This document shows positions 1-5,604 of a DNA stretch of 5,772 nucleotides, piece by piece. The stretch is from Pyrodictiaceae archaeon (GTDB taxonomy: Archaea > Thermoproteota > Thermoprotei_A > Sulfolobales > Pyrodictiaceae), in contig WAQM01000030.1 in NCBI GenBank assembly GCA_015520245.1, positions 1-5,772 of the forward strand. The letters are read 5' to 3'. The notes beneath the pieces were generated by a model. That model was not told the origin of the DNA. It made no database searches and saw only the letters and a program-made list of their open reading frames with translations. Numbering within the stretch: the stretch's first letter is position 1; the number at the start of each line of letters is the position of its first letter. The position numbers and the translations under genes were made by a program.

Positions 1-809
1 GGCGAGGGGAGCCCCTCCCCGCAACCAATTTTGTAGCTGCCCGGCTTCTCCAGCACCACGTTCAGAGCCCCCGCGACGGCCGAGATCGGGTAGCCAGCGT
101 TGGGGCTCGGCGTGAAGGCGGCGAACCTCCGGACGCAGTTCAGTGCGCTTGCGGGCCGACCGGAGACGGCTGCTATGATGAGCGCGGCTAACCTGGCGGG
201 TAGGTAGTTCACGGCGTCGTCGGCTCTAGCGCTCAGCCACCCCACTTCTCTGAACTGGGGTACGCGGTAACCCAGGGCGGCGTCCAGGCTGTTGACGACC
301 CTTTGCGCGAAGGCACCTAGCGGGCCCAACAACATGTAGTACAGCAGCGGGGACACGTAGGCGTCGACAAGGTTCTCGGCTACGGACTCGATGACCGCCG
401 AGCGTACGTGGCCGGCGCTCAGCACCCAGACGTTCCTCCTGACTAGGCTTTGCGCTAGATTGCGGGCTAGAGTTTCATCACCCCGCGTGAACGCCCCGTA
501 GGCCTTGTAGGCAGTCTCTAGCAGCATCCTTAGCGGTATGGCCACCTTGACTAGATACGATGCGACCAGGAGCCATACCAGCTTCCCCGCGAGCCAGGCC
601 GCGTAGAGGGCGGCTGCCGCAGCTGCCGTGTGGACGGCCATAACGGCTAGCCACACGAGGACCCCCCACAGCCTCGAGCGCGGAAGGCGCTGCGCGAGCC
701 TCCTGGCCATCACGAACGCCGTGTGGGTTGGGTGGAGCTTCAGCATCGGGCCCGAGTGCGCCGGGTAGGCGAGGTCCATTAGGTGGGCGAGGCCGAGGGC
801 AGCCAGCAT
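1..809 (-). CDS. cbiB: Adenosylcobinamide-phosphate synthase CbiB (3' end cut by window)
   Basis: Membrane enzyme that joins adenosylcobyric acid to (R)-1-amino-2-propanol O-2-phosphate, giving adenosylcobinamide phosphate. I read 269 complete codons before the window edge; the family is usually about 300-320 residues, so only a short C-terminus is missing. Family motifs seen: HPTHT (26-30, the family's HPVR-like site after the first helix), ESVAENLVDAYVSPLL (141-156), NSLDAALGYR (173-182), DDAVNYLPARL (197-207) and SPNAGYPISAVAGAL (235-249). Hydrophobic segments lie near 48-72, 76-92, 150-170 and 205-217. The ATG at 807-809 gives the same N-terminal length as Salmonella CbiB but has no clear ribosome site and leaves a 68-nt gap after cobS. 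In-frame TTG (861-863) or GTG (891-893, overlapping cobS) would add 18 or 28 residues. Identity is secure; the start is not. It is last in the visible operon and uses the product of CobD two genes upstream. Confidence 0.93.
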   Translation of the reverse strand, partial: MLAALGLAHLMDLAYPAHSGPMLKLHPTHTAFVMARRLAQRLPRSRLWGVLVWLAVMAVHTAAAAAALYAAWLAGKLVWLLVASYLVKVAIPLRMLLETAYKAYGAFTRGDETLARNLAQSLVRRNVWVLSAGHVRSAVIESVAENLVDAYVSPLLYYMLLGPLGAFAQRVVNSLDAALGYRVPQFREVGWLSARADDAVNYLPARLAALIIAAVSGRPASALNCVRRFAAFTPSPNAGYPISAVAGALNVVLEKPGSYKIGCGEGLPS

Positions 810-877
810 CAGGCCCGGCTCATGTGGGGCGAGGTAATCGGGCAGCAACCACCAGAGGGGCAAAGCAGGGCCCGCCC

Positions 878-1597
878 CTACGCGACCGCACACGCAACTA
901 CCGCGGATGTAAGCGCTAGCTCGAGGACCGAGCCCAGGACGTCGCCATTGACAAGCCCCAACGACCTCTCTGCATGCCGGACCGTAGCCAGCGCCGCCGC
1001 TAACGCCGCTCCGAGCCCCACCACCGCTACGACGGGGTCGAGGAGGGCCGCCGGCGCGGCGGCTACCGCTAGCGCTGCCACGTTCGCCCTCAACCCCCGC
1101 TCCTTCGAGGCTAGCACGAAGAGCCTGCCAAGGCCCTCCGGCGGCGTCCTCCTCGTCGCGAGCGCCGCCACGTATACAGCCTCGTAGGCAGCCACGTACG
1201 AGAGCGCCAGCTCGGCCGCCGATACGCCAGCCGCCAGCGCCGCGAACCTAATTAGCATGAGAGCGAGGAGCGCCGAGACCGCTGCAGCCCCCACCCGCGG
1301 GTCCTTCATGACCTTGAGCGCGCGCTCCCCCCGCGCGCCCGCGGCCAGCGCGTCGACGTAGTCGGCCAGCCCCTCCAGGTGCATCGCGCCCGTTAGAGCT
1401 ACGTGGGCGGCCATCGCCGCGGCCGCCGCCATGAGCTCCGAGATATACTGCGACGCAACATAGGCAGCCGCGACCGGGAGCGAGACTAGCGCGCCCACGA
1501 GAGGTGCCAGGTGGAATGACCTGGCCGCCTCGCTGATGTCGTGGTAAGGCGAGGGTATCCTAGTGAGGAACGCCATTAGCGCGAGGAGCCCGCGCAC
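878..1597 (-). CDS. cobS: Adenosylcobinamide-GDP ribazoletransferase (cobalamin synthase) CobS
   Basis: Integral membrane enzyme that condenses adenosylcobinamide-GDP with alpha-ribazole phosphate, releasing GMP and forming adenosylcobalamin phosphate. The 239-residue product has the normal family length. Motifs: FLTRIP (10-15), HLEGLADYVDAL (73-84), KVMKDPRVGAAAV (95-107) and LVNGDVLGSVLEL (215-227). The rest is mostly Ala/Leu/Val-rich membrane helix. The GTG start (1595-1597) is preferred because it gives the family-like MRGLLALMAFLTRIP start and has GAGGTG 8 nt upstream. An ATG at 1574-1576, overlapping the cobD stop as TAATG, is the alternative and would remove 7 residues. The start overlaps the end of cobD by 22 nt. 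Odd points: the usual HLDG is HLEG (E75), the usual KDSR is KDPR, and the C-terminal TGD is NGD. These are substitutions in metal/substrate-binding signatures, possibly lineage variants. Confidence 0.95.
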   Translation of the reverse strand: MRGLLALMAFLTRIPSPYHDISEAARSFHLAPLVGALVSLPVAAAYVASQYISELMAAAAAMAAHVALTGAMHLEGLADYVDALAAGARGERALKVMKDPRVGAAAVSALLALMLIRFAALAAGVSAAELALSYVAAYEAVYVAALATRRTPPEGLGRLFVLASKERGLRANVAALAVAAAPAALLDPVVAVVGLGAALAAALATVRHAERSLGLVNGDVLGSVLELALTSAVVACAVA

Positions 1598-2658
1598 GAC
1601 CTCAGCACCTCAGCCACAGATCTCACCAGCACGTCGTTCTCGCGCGGAGCCCTTACGGCCACCCTGCTGAAGGTTTTGTCAAGCCCGTAGAAGCTTGATG
1701 CGTCGCGCACGTAGATGCCGCGCTTGAGGAGGAGCTGCTGGAACGTTGGGTGGGGGCACTCGTGGTGCCTCACCAGCAGGTACGGTGCCCGCGACTCAAA
1801 CACCCTGAGCCCCACGGCGCGGAGGCCCCCGGCTAGCCTCGGCAGCTCGCTGGCCACAAGCTGCCGAGACCTCCTAAGGTAGTTGATGAGGTCATCCTTG
1901 TAGGCCGAGAGCAGCCTCTCGAACACGCAGGCAGTAAGGGCATCTACGGGCCACGGCTGCCTCAAGGCGTCGAGGGCCTCAGCGGCTTGGACGTGCGCTA
2001 GCACGTACCCCAACCTCATTCCGGGGGTCGCGAGAGCCTTCGTGAAGCTCCTAATCACGATCACGTTCGAGTCCGCGTCCACGGGCTTGCAATCGATGCA
2101 AAGGTCGACGAACGCCTCGTCCACCACCAGCCAGCAGCTCTCCGGGAGCCGGTCGAGAATCTGCACGAGCTGCCCAAAGGGCACAACGTGCCCCGTCGGG
2201 TTGTTGGGCCTCGACATGAGCACCAGTGCGGGACGCCGTGCCCTACGGACCTCCCTGATAACCTCGTCCACGTCCACGTCAACCCTCCCGCTACCCTCAT
2301 CGAGCCTCATTAGCACCCGGCGTAGCTCGATGCCTGCGCGACGGGCCAGGAGCTCATGATCGCCGTAACACGGCTCAACGACTATCAAGCTCCTGGCCCG
2401 GAGGGCAAAGGGTAGGAGCGTTAACGCCTCCGCCGCCCCGTTGAGCACGACGACCGTCGAGGGCTCGGCGCCTGCGAACTCCGCTATCGCCTCCCTTAGC
2501 CTTCTGTACTCGTAGTCCGGGTACCTGGTGTAGACCTTCGACTTCAAGCACTCGCGCAGCGCCTCTTCGAGCTGCGGAGGTGGACCGAGGGGGTTCACGG
2601 GGGCGCTGAAGTCAAGTACGCCCGGTGGCGCGTTACCGCCGTGAACGCGGGATGTCAT
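1576..2658 (-). CDS. cobD: L-threonine-O-3-phosphate decarboxylase CobD (HisC-like PLP enzyme)
   Basis: Cytosolic fold-type I PLP enzyme that decarboxylates L-threonine phosphate to (R)-1-amino-2-propanol O-2-phosphate, the linker used by CbiB. Landmarks in the 360-residue product: HGGN (6-9) then DFSAPVNPLGP, the CobD hallmark that separates it from histidinol-phosphate aminotransferase; NGAAEAL (73-79) for cofactor phosphate; SRPNNPTG (149-156); DEAF (180-183) with the Asp that pairs with the PLP ring; and SFTKALATPGMRLGY, with Schiff-base Lys207 and Arg215. The ATG at 2656-2658 is chosen because AGGTGG lies 6 nt upstream and HGGN then falls at the family position. An in-frame TTG at 2706 would add 16 unlikely residues and much more overlap. 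It overlaps cobY by 26 nt. There is no C-terminal Cys-rich extension as in the Methanosarcina kinase/decarboxylase form, so I infer decarboxylase only. HisC-like transaminase activity is the main alternative, made unlikely by HGGN and the context. Confidence 0.93.
   Translation of the reverse strand: MTSRVHGGNAPPGVLDFSAPVNPLGPPPQLEEALRECLKSKVYTRYPDYEYRRLREAIAEFAGAEPSTVVVLNGAAEALTLLPFALRARSLIVVEPCYGDHELLARRAGIELRRVLMRLDEGSGRVDVDVDEVIREVRRARRPALVLMSRPNNPTGHVVPFGQLVQILDRLPESCWLVVDEAFVDLCIDCKPVDADSNVIVIRSFTKALATPGMRLGYVLAHVQAAEALDALRQPWPVDALTACVFERLLSAYKDDLINYLRRSRQLVASELPRLAGGLRAVGLRVFESRAPYLLVRHHECPHPTFQQLLLKRGIYVRDASSFYGLDKTFSRVAVRAPRENDVLVRSVAEVLRSCAGSSR
1606..1611 (-). promoter_or_regulatory. 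Ribosome binding site GAGGTG for cobS
   Basis: GAGGTG on the minus strand, 8 nt before the GTG start of cobS and inside the end of cobD. It matches the archaeal 16S anti-Shine-Dalgarno sequence and favours GTG 1597 over the downstream ATG 1576. Confidence 0.65.
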
Positions 2659-3169
2659 AGCATGCCACCTGCGCCTCGGCGAGGTCACCGAAGGTGTCCA
2701 CGTCAAGGAGCTCGCGGCAGCATCTAAGGGCTAGGTCGTACCAGCAGTCGAGCCTTCGGCCTAGCGCCGAGACACCGAGATAGCGCGAGCACGCGGCAAT
2801 CGTCACGACACACTCGCTGGCCATAGCCATCCTCGCAAGCTCCGACACCAAGACCCACGAGACGTACGGCACGTCGGCAGGCAGTACGATGAGGGGGCGG
2901 GTACGCAGGCTACGGGCCACAAGCGCTAGGTCCTCCGCGTAGCCGAGGCCTGGGCTTTCAACCATGTCGAGGTAGGGTCCATTCGCAGAGCTTCTAAGCT
3001 TGCTGAGAAGCTGGCGCCCTGCCGCTACAATGACGTAGCCCAGGGCCTCCGCCGCGGCCTCGATGACGGAGACCACCATCGGCCTGCCGCACACCTCAAG
3101 CAGGGGCTTCTCCAGACCCCCGAGCCTTCTAGCACGGCCGCCCGCCATGACTAGGGCGACCGGCCTCAA
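2633..3169 (-). CDS. cobY: GTP:adenosylcobinamide-phosphate guanylyltransferase CobY
   Basis: Archaeal replacement for the transferase half of bacterial CobU/CobP: it transfers GMP from GTP to adenosylcobinamide phosphate but lacks the kinase activity, so scavenged cobinamide must pass through CbiZ. The 178-residue product is a compact nucleotidyltransferase (MobA/GlmU-like Rossmann fold). Motifs: VMAGGRARRLGG (7-18) with EKP (20-22) for GTP binding, GLGYAEDL as the CobY signature, LPADVPY with a probable metal-binding Asp99, and DVDTFGDL near the C-terminus, matching the family's NINT-DL motif. The start is the TTG at 3167-3169: a perfect GGAGGTGA lies 8 nt upstream, and the protein then begins directly before the first beta strand. 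An ATG at 3185-3187 (6 residues longer) overlaps that ribosome site itself and is less likely. It overlaps the 3' end of cbiS by 41 nt and the start of cobD by 26 nt. Confidence 0.92.
   Translation of the reverse strand: MRPVALVMAGGRARRLGGLEKPLLEVCGRPMVVSVIEAAAEALGYVIVAAGRQLLSKLRSSANGPYLDMVESPGLGYAEDLALVARSLRTRPLIVLPADVPYVSWVLVSELARMAMASECVVTIAACSRYLGVSALGRRLDCWYDLALRCCRELLDVDTFGDLAEAQVACYDIPRSRR
2665..2670 (-). promoter_or_regulatory. Ribosome binding site AGGTGG for cobD
   Basis: AGGTGG on the minus strand, 6 nt before the ATG at 2656-2658 and inside the end of cobY. It decides the cobD start against the upstream in-frame TTG at 2706. Confidence 0.7.
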
Positions 3170-4274
3170 CTGGGCGCTCACCTCCATGTAGCGCTTCGAG
3201 CAGCCTGGTCAACGCCGATCCAAGCAGGGCCGCAATCACATCGTCGCTGAAGACCCCCAGCCTGGCCATCTCTAGGCCCAGCTCCTGCTTGACGCGGTCC
3301 ACCCAGTACGTTGAGAGCAGACCCCGGAACCCGGCTAGGTAGAGCGCTAGGGCCGTCGCGAGTAGCTCGTCGGCCGTGATCCAGCGGGGGTCCTCCTCGT
3401 AGCCACGCACGAGCCTTAGAGCATTGAGGTGACGGTCAAGCTCGTAGGCTGCGGTGAGCATGAGCTTCACGTCAACGTTGCCTAGGAGCCTACGTAGGAC
3501 CCTCACTATGGCCTCTGCTGCCTCCTCGGGGTCGAGGCCCTCGATAGGTGCCTGGGAGTAGAGCTTCCTGAAATCGCTCACGATCATGTCCTCGCTTGTG
3601 CCCAGGACGTCCAACGGGTCGTCGACGGCCGTGCGCGAAGCCGCGAGCAGGACGGCCTCAAAGACCGCTGCTATAGCCTCCGCTCCGCACCTCGTGGCCG
3701 GGCCGCACCAGGCCGCGCCGCCCCTCGCTAGAGGGGCTGCCACGAGGATGGCATCCGAGGTCGTGCCCATGGGCCTGTAGCGGGGACACCTTAGCGGCAG
3801 GAACGTTGACGCTACAGCCTTAGCCTCGGCCGCGCCGCGGAAGAGGTCGGCGATCCCCGCCTCGCTCAGCGGCGTCGAGACCCACACCAAGACGTTTATC
3901 GTCGAGGGGGCCGGCTGCTCGAAGATTCTGACCCCGACGAGCTCGGGACATGCCGCCGCGCCCAACCCGACGGTTACGAGCACTAGGAAGTCGCTGCCCG
4001 CCTGGAGGCTTAGCCTTGCGAGCTCGGCTGCCGTCATGAGTACGGCCGTCTCGGCGTGTTCCAGGCCGAGGGATCTGATGAGCTCCTCCCTATAACGCCA
4101 GTAGCCGAGCCTCTCGAGCTCGGCCGCGTCAACGCGATGCACGATAACGTGCTTGACCCTCTTGAAACCTTCAAGGCTGCCGAGGGCTGCCGCGCCCTCA
4201 GGTAAGGTTATGTGGAGCGTGTCACTGCTTAGTCTTCGAAGCCTCGGTAAGCCTCCGGTACTCCTCGTAGACAA
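3129..4274 (-). CDS. cbiS: Bifunctional adenosylcobinamide amidohydrolase / alpha-ribazole-phosphate phosphatase CbiS (CbiZ-CobZ fusion)
   Basis: Two-domain, 381-residue protein. Residues about 10-215 look like CbiZ, which removes the aminopropanol arm of scavenged adenosylcobinamide to give adenosylcobyric acid. Landmarks: TVGLGAAA (101-108), INVLVWV (126-132), EAKA (150-153) and GTTSDAILVAA (170-180). Residues about 250-362 are a helical CobZ-like domain distantly related to phosphatidylglycerophosphatase A, with ADELL (301-305), AGFRG (314-318) and FSDDVIAALLGSAL (342-355). CobZ dephosphorylates alpha-ribazole phosphate. The same fusion, named CbiS, is characterised in Methanopyrus kandleri. 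The TTG start (4272-4274) has AGGAGGTGA 6 nt upstream, inside cobT; no other early in-frame start was found. It overlaps cobT by 53 nt and cobY by 41 nt. The CbiZ half is divergent: the usual GNA/SNA loop reads GAA and the later KLG reads RCG. The last 17 residues are Gly/Arg/Pro-rich and lie mostly in the overlap with cobY. The amidohydrolase assignment is stronger than the phosphatase. Confidence 0.88.
   Translation of the reverse strand: MSTRSTGGLPRLRRLSSDTLHITLPEGAAALGSLEGFKRVKHVIVHRVDAAELERLGYWRYREELIRSLGLEHAETAVLMTAAELARLSLQAGSDFLVLVTVGLGAAACPELVGVRIFEQPAPSTINVLVWVSTPLSEAGIADLFRGAAEAKAVASTFLPLRCPRYRPMGTTSDAILVAAPLARGGAAWCGPATRCGAEAIAAVFEAVLLAASRTAVDDPLDVLGTSEDMIVSDFRKLYSQAPIEGLDPEEAAEAIVRVLRRLLGNVDVKLMLTAAYELDRHLNALRLVRGYEEDPRWITADELLATALALYLAGFRGLLSTYWVDRVKQELGLEMARLGVFSDDVIAALLGSALTRLLEALHGGERPVEAGRPSHGGRPC
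3178..3185 (-). promoter_or_regulatory. Ribosome binding site GGAGGTGA for cobY
   Basis: Perfect 8-base complement of the archaeal 16S 3' end, 8 nt before the TTG at 3167-3169 and inside the cbiS 3' end. It shows that cobY starts at this TTG, not at the ATG at 3187 that partly overlaps the site. Confidence 0.82.
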
Positions 4275-5289
4275 GCCTCTTCACCTCCTCGGCGCTCAGC
4301 CCGTGGGCGAGCCCTACGATGATGGCGGCGCCCGCGGCCACCCCTTCCTTGGCGAAGCCCATCTCGTAGAGCCTTAAGCCCTCGAAGGGGGCGTCAGCGA
4401 AGCTCACCGGCGCGTAAACTATGGGTAACCCAGGTGCCACTTGCTCGACGAGCTTATCGATGCTCGATGAGCTATCTTCGACTATCCACCTAGTGGTCAA
4501 GATTCCGTGCGGGACGCGCCCGCAGGCCCTAAGCATTACCGCTACAACCGCCGCCATTTGCGTGCCCCCGGCCAGGAACACCCTCGAGCCCTCACCCAGC
4601 GCGCCGCACGCTATGCCGGCCATCGCGACATGGACGGGGTCCCCGACCTCGTCAAGGACCTCCCATAGCGTGCCGCGCCCTCTAGCGCGCGCCACCGCCG
4701 CTGCCACTACGCGGCGCTTCAGCTCCCTTGGGTTGCGGGGGGAGCTGCTACTCACCAGGTCCACCGCCCTCACGCCAAGGGCCTCGAGAATGGCCGCGGC
4801 TGTCGTTGTCCCTCCAGGTATGGTCTCGCCGACAACAAGCGAGGGGGCCACGCGGGCTAGCTGCCTGCCGAGGAGCTCCGCCTCCGAGAACAGCCTGGAC
4901 GACGTTCCTGGCGGGAAGGCGCGCTCAGCGTCCACCCTACCGCCCACCCTGGCCGATGGGAGCCTCACATGCGGGACCCTGGGTGCCAGATAGCAGCCCG
5001 CGTCCACGACCACAGCGGGCCTTCGGACCCCCTCCAGGATCGCGCGCGTGATCACCGCGGGCGTAGGGACCCCGTTGGGGGCCACGGGTACGAACGGTGC
5101 CGAGGCGGGGGCTCCTGCGACCAGGTACTCGACGTCGAGCGTTGGCGTGAGCAGCGTGCCCTCGGGCGAGGGGCCGGCGATGCTTATGCCCGGTATGGTC
5201 GACGTACGCGTCGAACCTGCAACCACGACTAACACGGAGCCGGCCAACGACCGGAGCTCAGGCCAGCTGGCCGCGTTCAGGGCTGGCAA
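4222..5289 (-). CDS. cobT: Archaeal CobT-type nicotinate-nucleotide:base phosphoribosyltransferase (UPF0284 family)
   Basis: Cytosolic enzyme that transfers phosphoribose from nicotinate mononucleotide to the lower-ligand base, yielding the alpha-ribotide used by CobS. The 355-residue product has archaeal-family signatures: STIPGISIAGPSPE (30-43), TPTLDVEYL (48-56), GETIPGGTTTA (154-164), GDPVH (216-220), AGGTQMAAVVA (240-250) and KEGVAAGAA (314-322). Glu315 sits where bacterial CobT has its catalytic Glu near the C-terminus. The actual base (dimethylbenzimidazole, another benzimidazole or adenine) cannot be read from sequence. The TTG start (5287-5289) is the first in-frame start after an in-frame TAA and gives about 20 residues before the first strand; TTG 5247 and GTG 5235 are shorter options. 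No clear ribosome site precedes it, which with the TATA-like element at 5323-5330 would suit a short-leader or leaderless transcript. Its 3' end carries the cbiS ribosome site and start. Confidence 0.92.
   Translation of the reverse strand: MPALNAASWPELRSLAGSVLVVVAGSTRTSTIPGISIAGPSPEGTLLTPTLDVEYLVAGAPASAPFVPVAPNGVPTPAVITRAILEGVRRPAVVVDAGCYLAPRVPHVRLPSARVGGRVDAERAFPPGTSSRLFSEAELLGRQLARVAPSLVVGETIPGGTTTAAAILEALGVRAVDLVSSSSPRNPRELKRRVVAAAVARARGRGTLWEVLDEVGDPVHVAMAGIACGALGEGSRVFLAGGTQMAAVVAVMLRACGRVPHGILTTRWIVEDSSSSIDKLVEQVAPGLPIVYAPVSFADAPFEGLRLYEMGFAKEGVAAGAAIIVGLAHGLSAEEVKRLVYEEYRRLTEASKTKQ
4281..4289 (-). promoter_or_regulatory. Ribosome binding site AGGAGGTGA for cbiS
   Basis: Nine-base match to the archaeal anti-Shine-Dalgarno complement, 6 nt before the TTG at 4272-4274. 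It lies within cobT codons for Glu-Glu-Val, so part of the match could be coincidental, but spacing and the lack of any other early start support it. Confidence 0.75.
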
Positions 5290-5322
5290 GTTGGGGCCCG
5301 CCGGGACGGGGCGTCCAGCGCG

Positions 5323-5330
5323 CCTTTAAG
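5323..5330 (-). promoter_or_regulatory. Possible archaeal TATA element upstream of cobT
   Basis: CTTAAAGG on the minus strand, preceded by the purine-rich GAAGG, is the most AT-rich patch near the cobT start. An archaeal TATA box here would place transcription start about 25 nt downstream, near 5300, giving a leader of about 10 nt before TTG 5289. The same bases encode the last codons and the TAA stop of the zinc-ribbon gene, so the match may be chance. Confidence 0.3.
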
Positions 5331-5604
5331 CCTTCGAGGGGTTCACGCGCTCCTCGTAGATAGCGTCCACCCGCAGATCCGAGCCGCACCTCGGGCATGC
5401 ACCGAGTCTCATGCCCACGTAAAGCCCTTGTTCGTAGCCCCGCTTCTCCGTGTAACCGCAGCCCTCGCAGGACACAACGACCACAGTCCTACGTACGTCG
5501 CGCGGCCTCCGAGGCCTCGCAACAACGGCAAGGACGGCGGGGAGCGCGAGGATCGCAGCTAATGCTGCTAGTAGCGCCGTGGAGGGCTCCGCGACCTCGC
5601 TCAA
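5326..5604 (-). CDS. Small membrane-anchored zinc-ribbon protein, function unknown
   Basis: I do not recognise a named family. The 92-residue product has a short N-terminus, one hydrophobic segment (about 9-28), a basic stretch RPRRPRDVRR (30-39) that by the positive-inside rule puts the C-terminal part in the cytoplasm, and a rubredoxin-like zinc ribbon with CEGC (46-49) and CPRC (70-73). The pattern suggests a single-pass anchor holding a zinc knuckle at the membrane surface. Start: TTG at 5602-5604, whose last two bases and the next base form the TGA stop of the upstream gene (TTGA overlap), so the two are probably translationally coupled. No strong ribosome site is seen. It ends 36 nt before cobT. 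Whether it belongs to the cobalamin operon or to an upstream unit is open. Only the coding status and zinc ribbon are well supported. Confidence 0.75.
   Translation of the reverse strand: MSEVAEPSTALLAALAAILALPAVLAVVARPRRPRDVRRTVVVVSCEGCGYTEKRGYEQGLYVGMRLGACPRCGSDLRVDAIYEERVNPSKA

Noticed and set aside
478..669. Minus-strand frame of 63 codons inside cbiB
   Set aside because: Out of frame with CbiB, whose conserved motifs run through this region without interruption.
810..877. Small gene or terminator between cobS and cbiB
   Set aside because: Only 68 nt, GC-rich, with no T-run or convincing hairpin, and open in the cbiB frame; more likely cbiB leader or N-terminus.
783..1187. Plus-strand open frame of 134 codons opposite cobS
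   Set aside because: Low-complexity Ala/Ser/Thr/Pro product with no motif; an antisense shadow expected in GC-rich DNA over a convincing cobS.
1576..2658. Histidinol-phosphate aminotransferase HisC
   Set aside because: The HGGN plus DFSAPVNPLGP start and placement among cobY, cobS and cbiB point to CobD.
2659..2706. 16-residue N-terminal extension of CobD from TTG 2706
   Set aside because: A good ribosome site precedes ATG 2658, and the HGGN motif then sits at the expected distance from the N-terminus.
4421..4993. Plus-strand open frame of 190 codons opposite cobT
   Set aside because: Ser/Thr/Pro/Arg-rich antisense shadow without family features; the minus-strand frame carries all CobT motifs.
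5290..5325. Cobalamin riboswitch upstream of cobT
   Set aside because: The 36-nt gap is far too short for one, and no B12-box-like sequence was seen.
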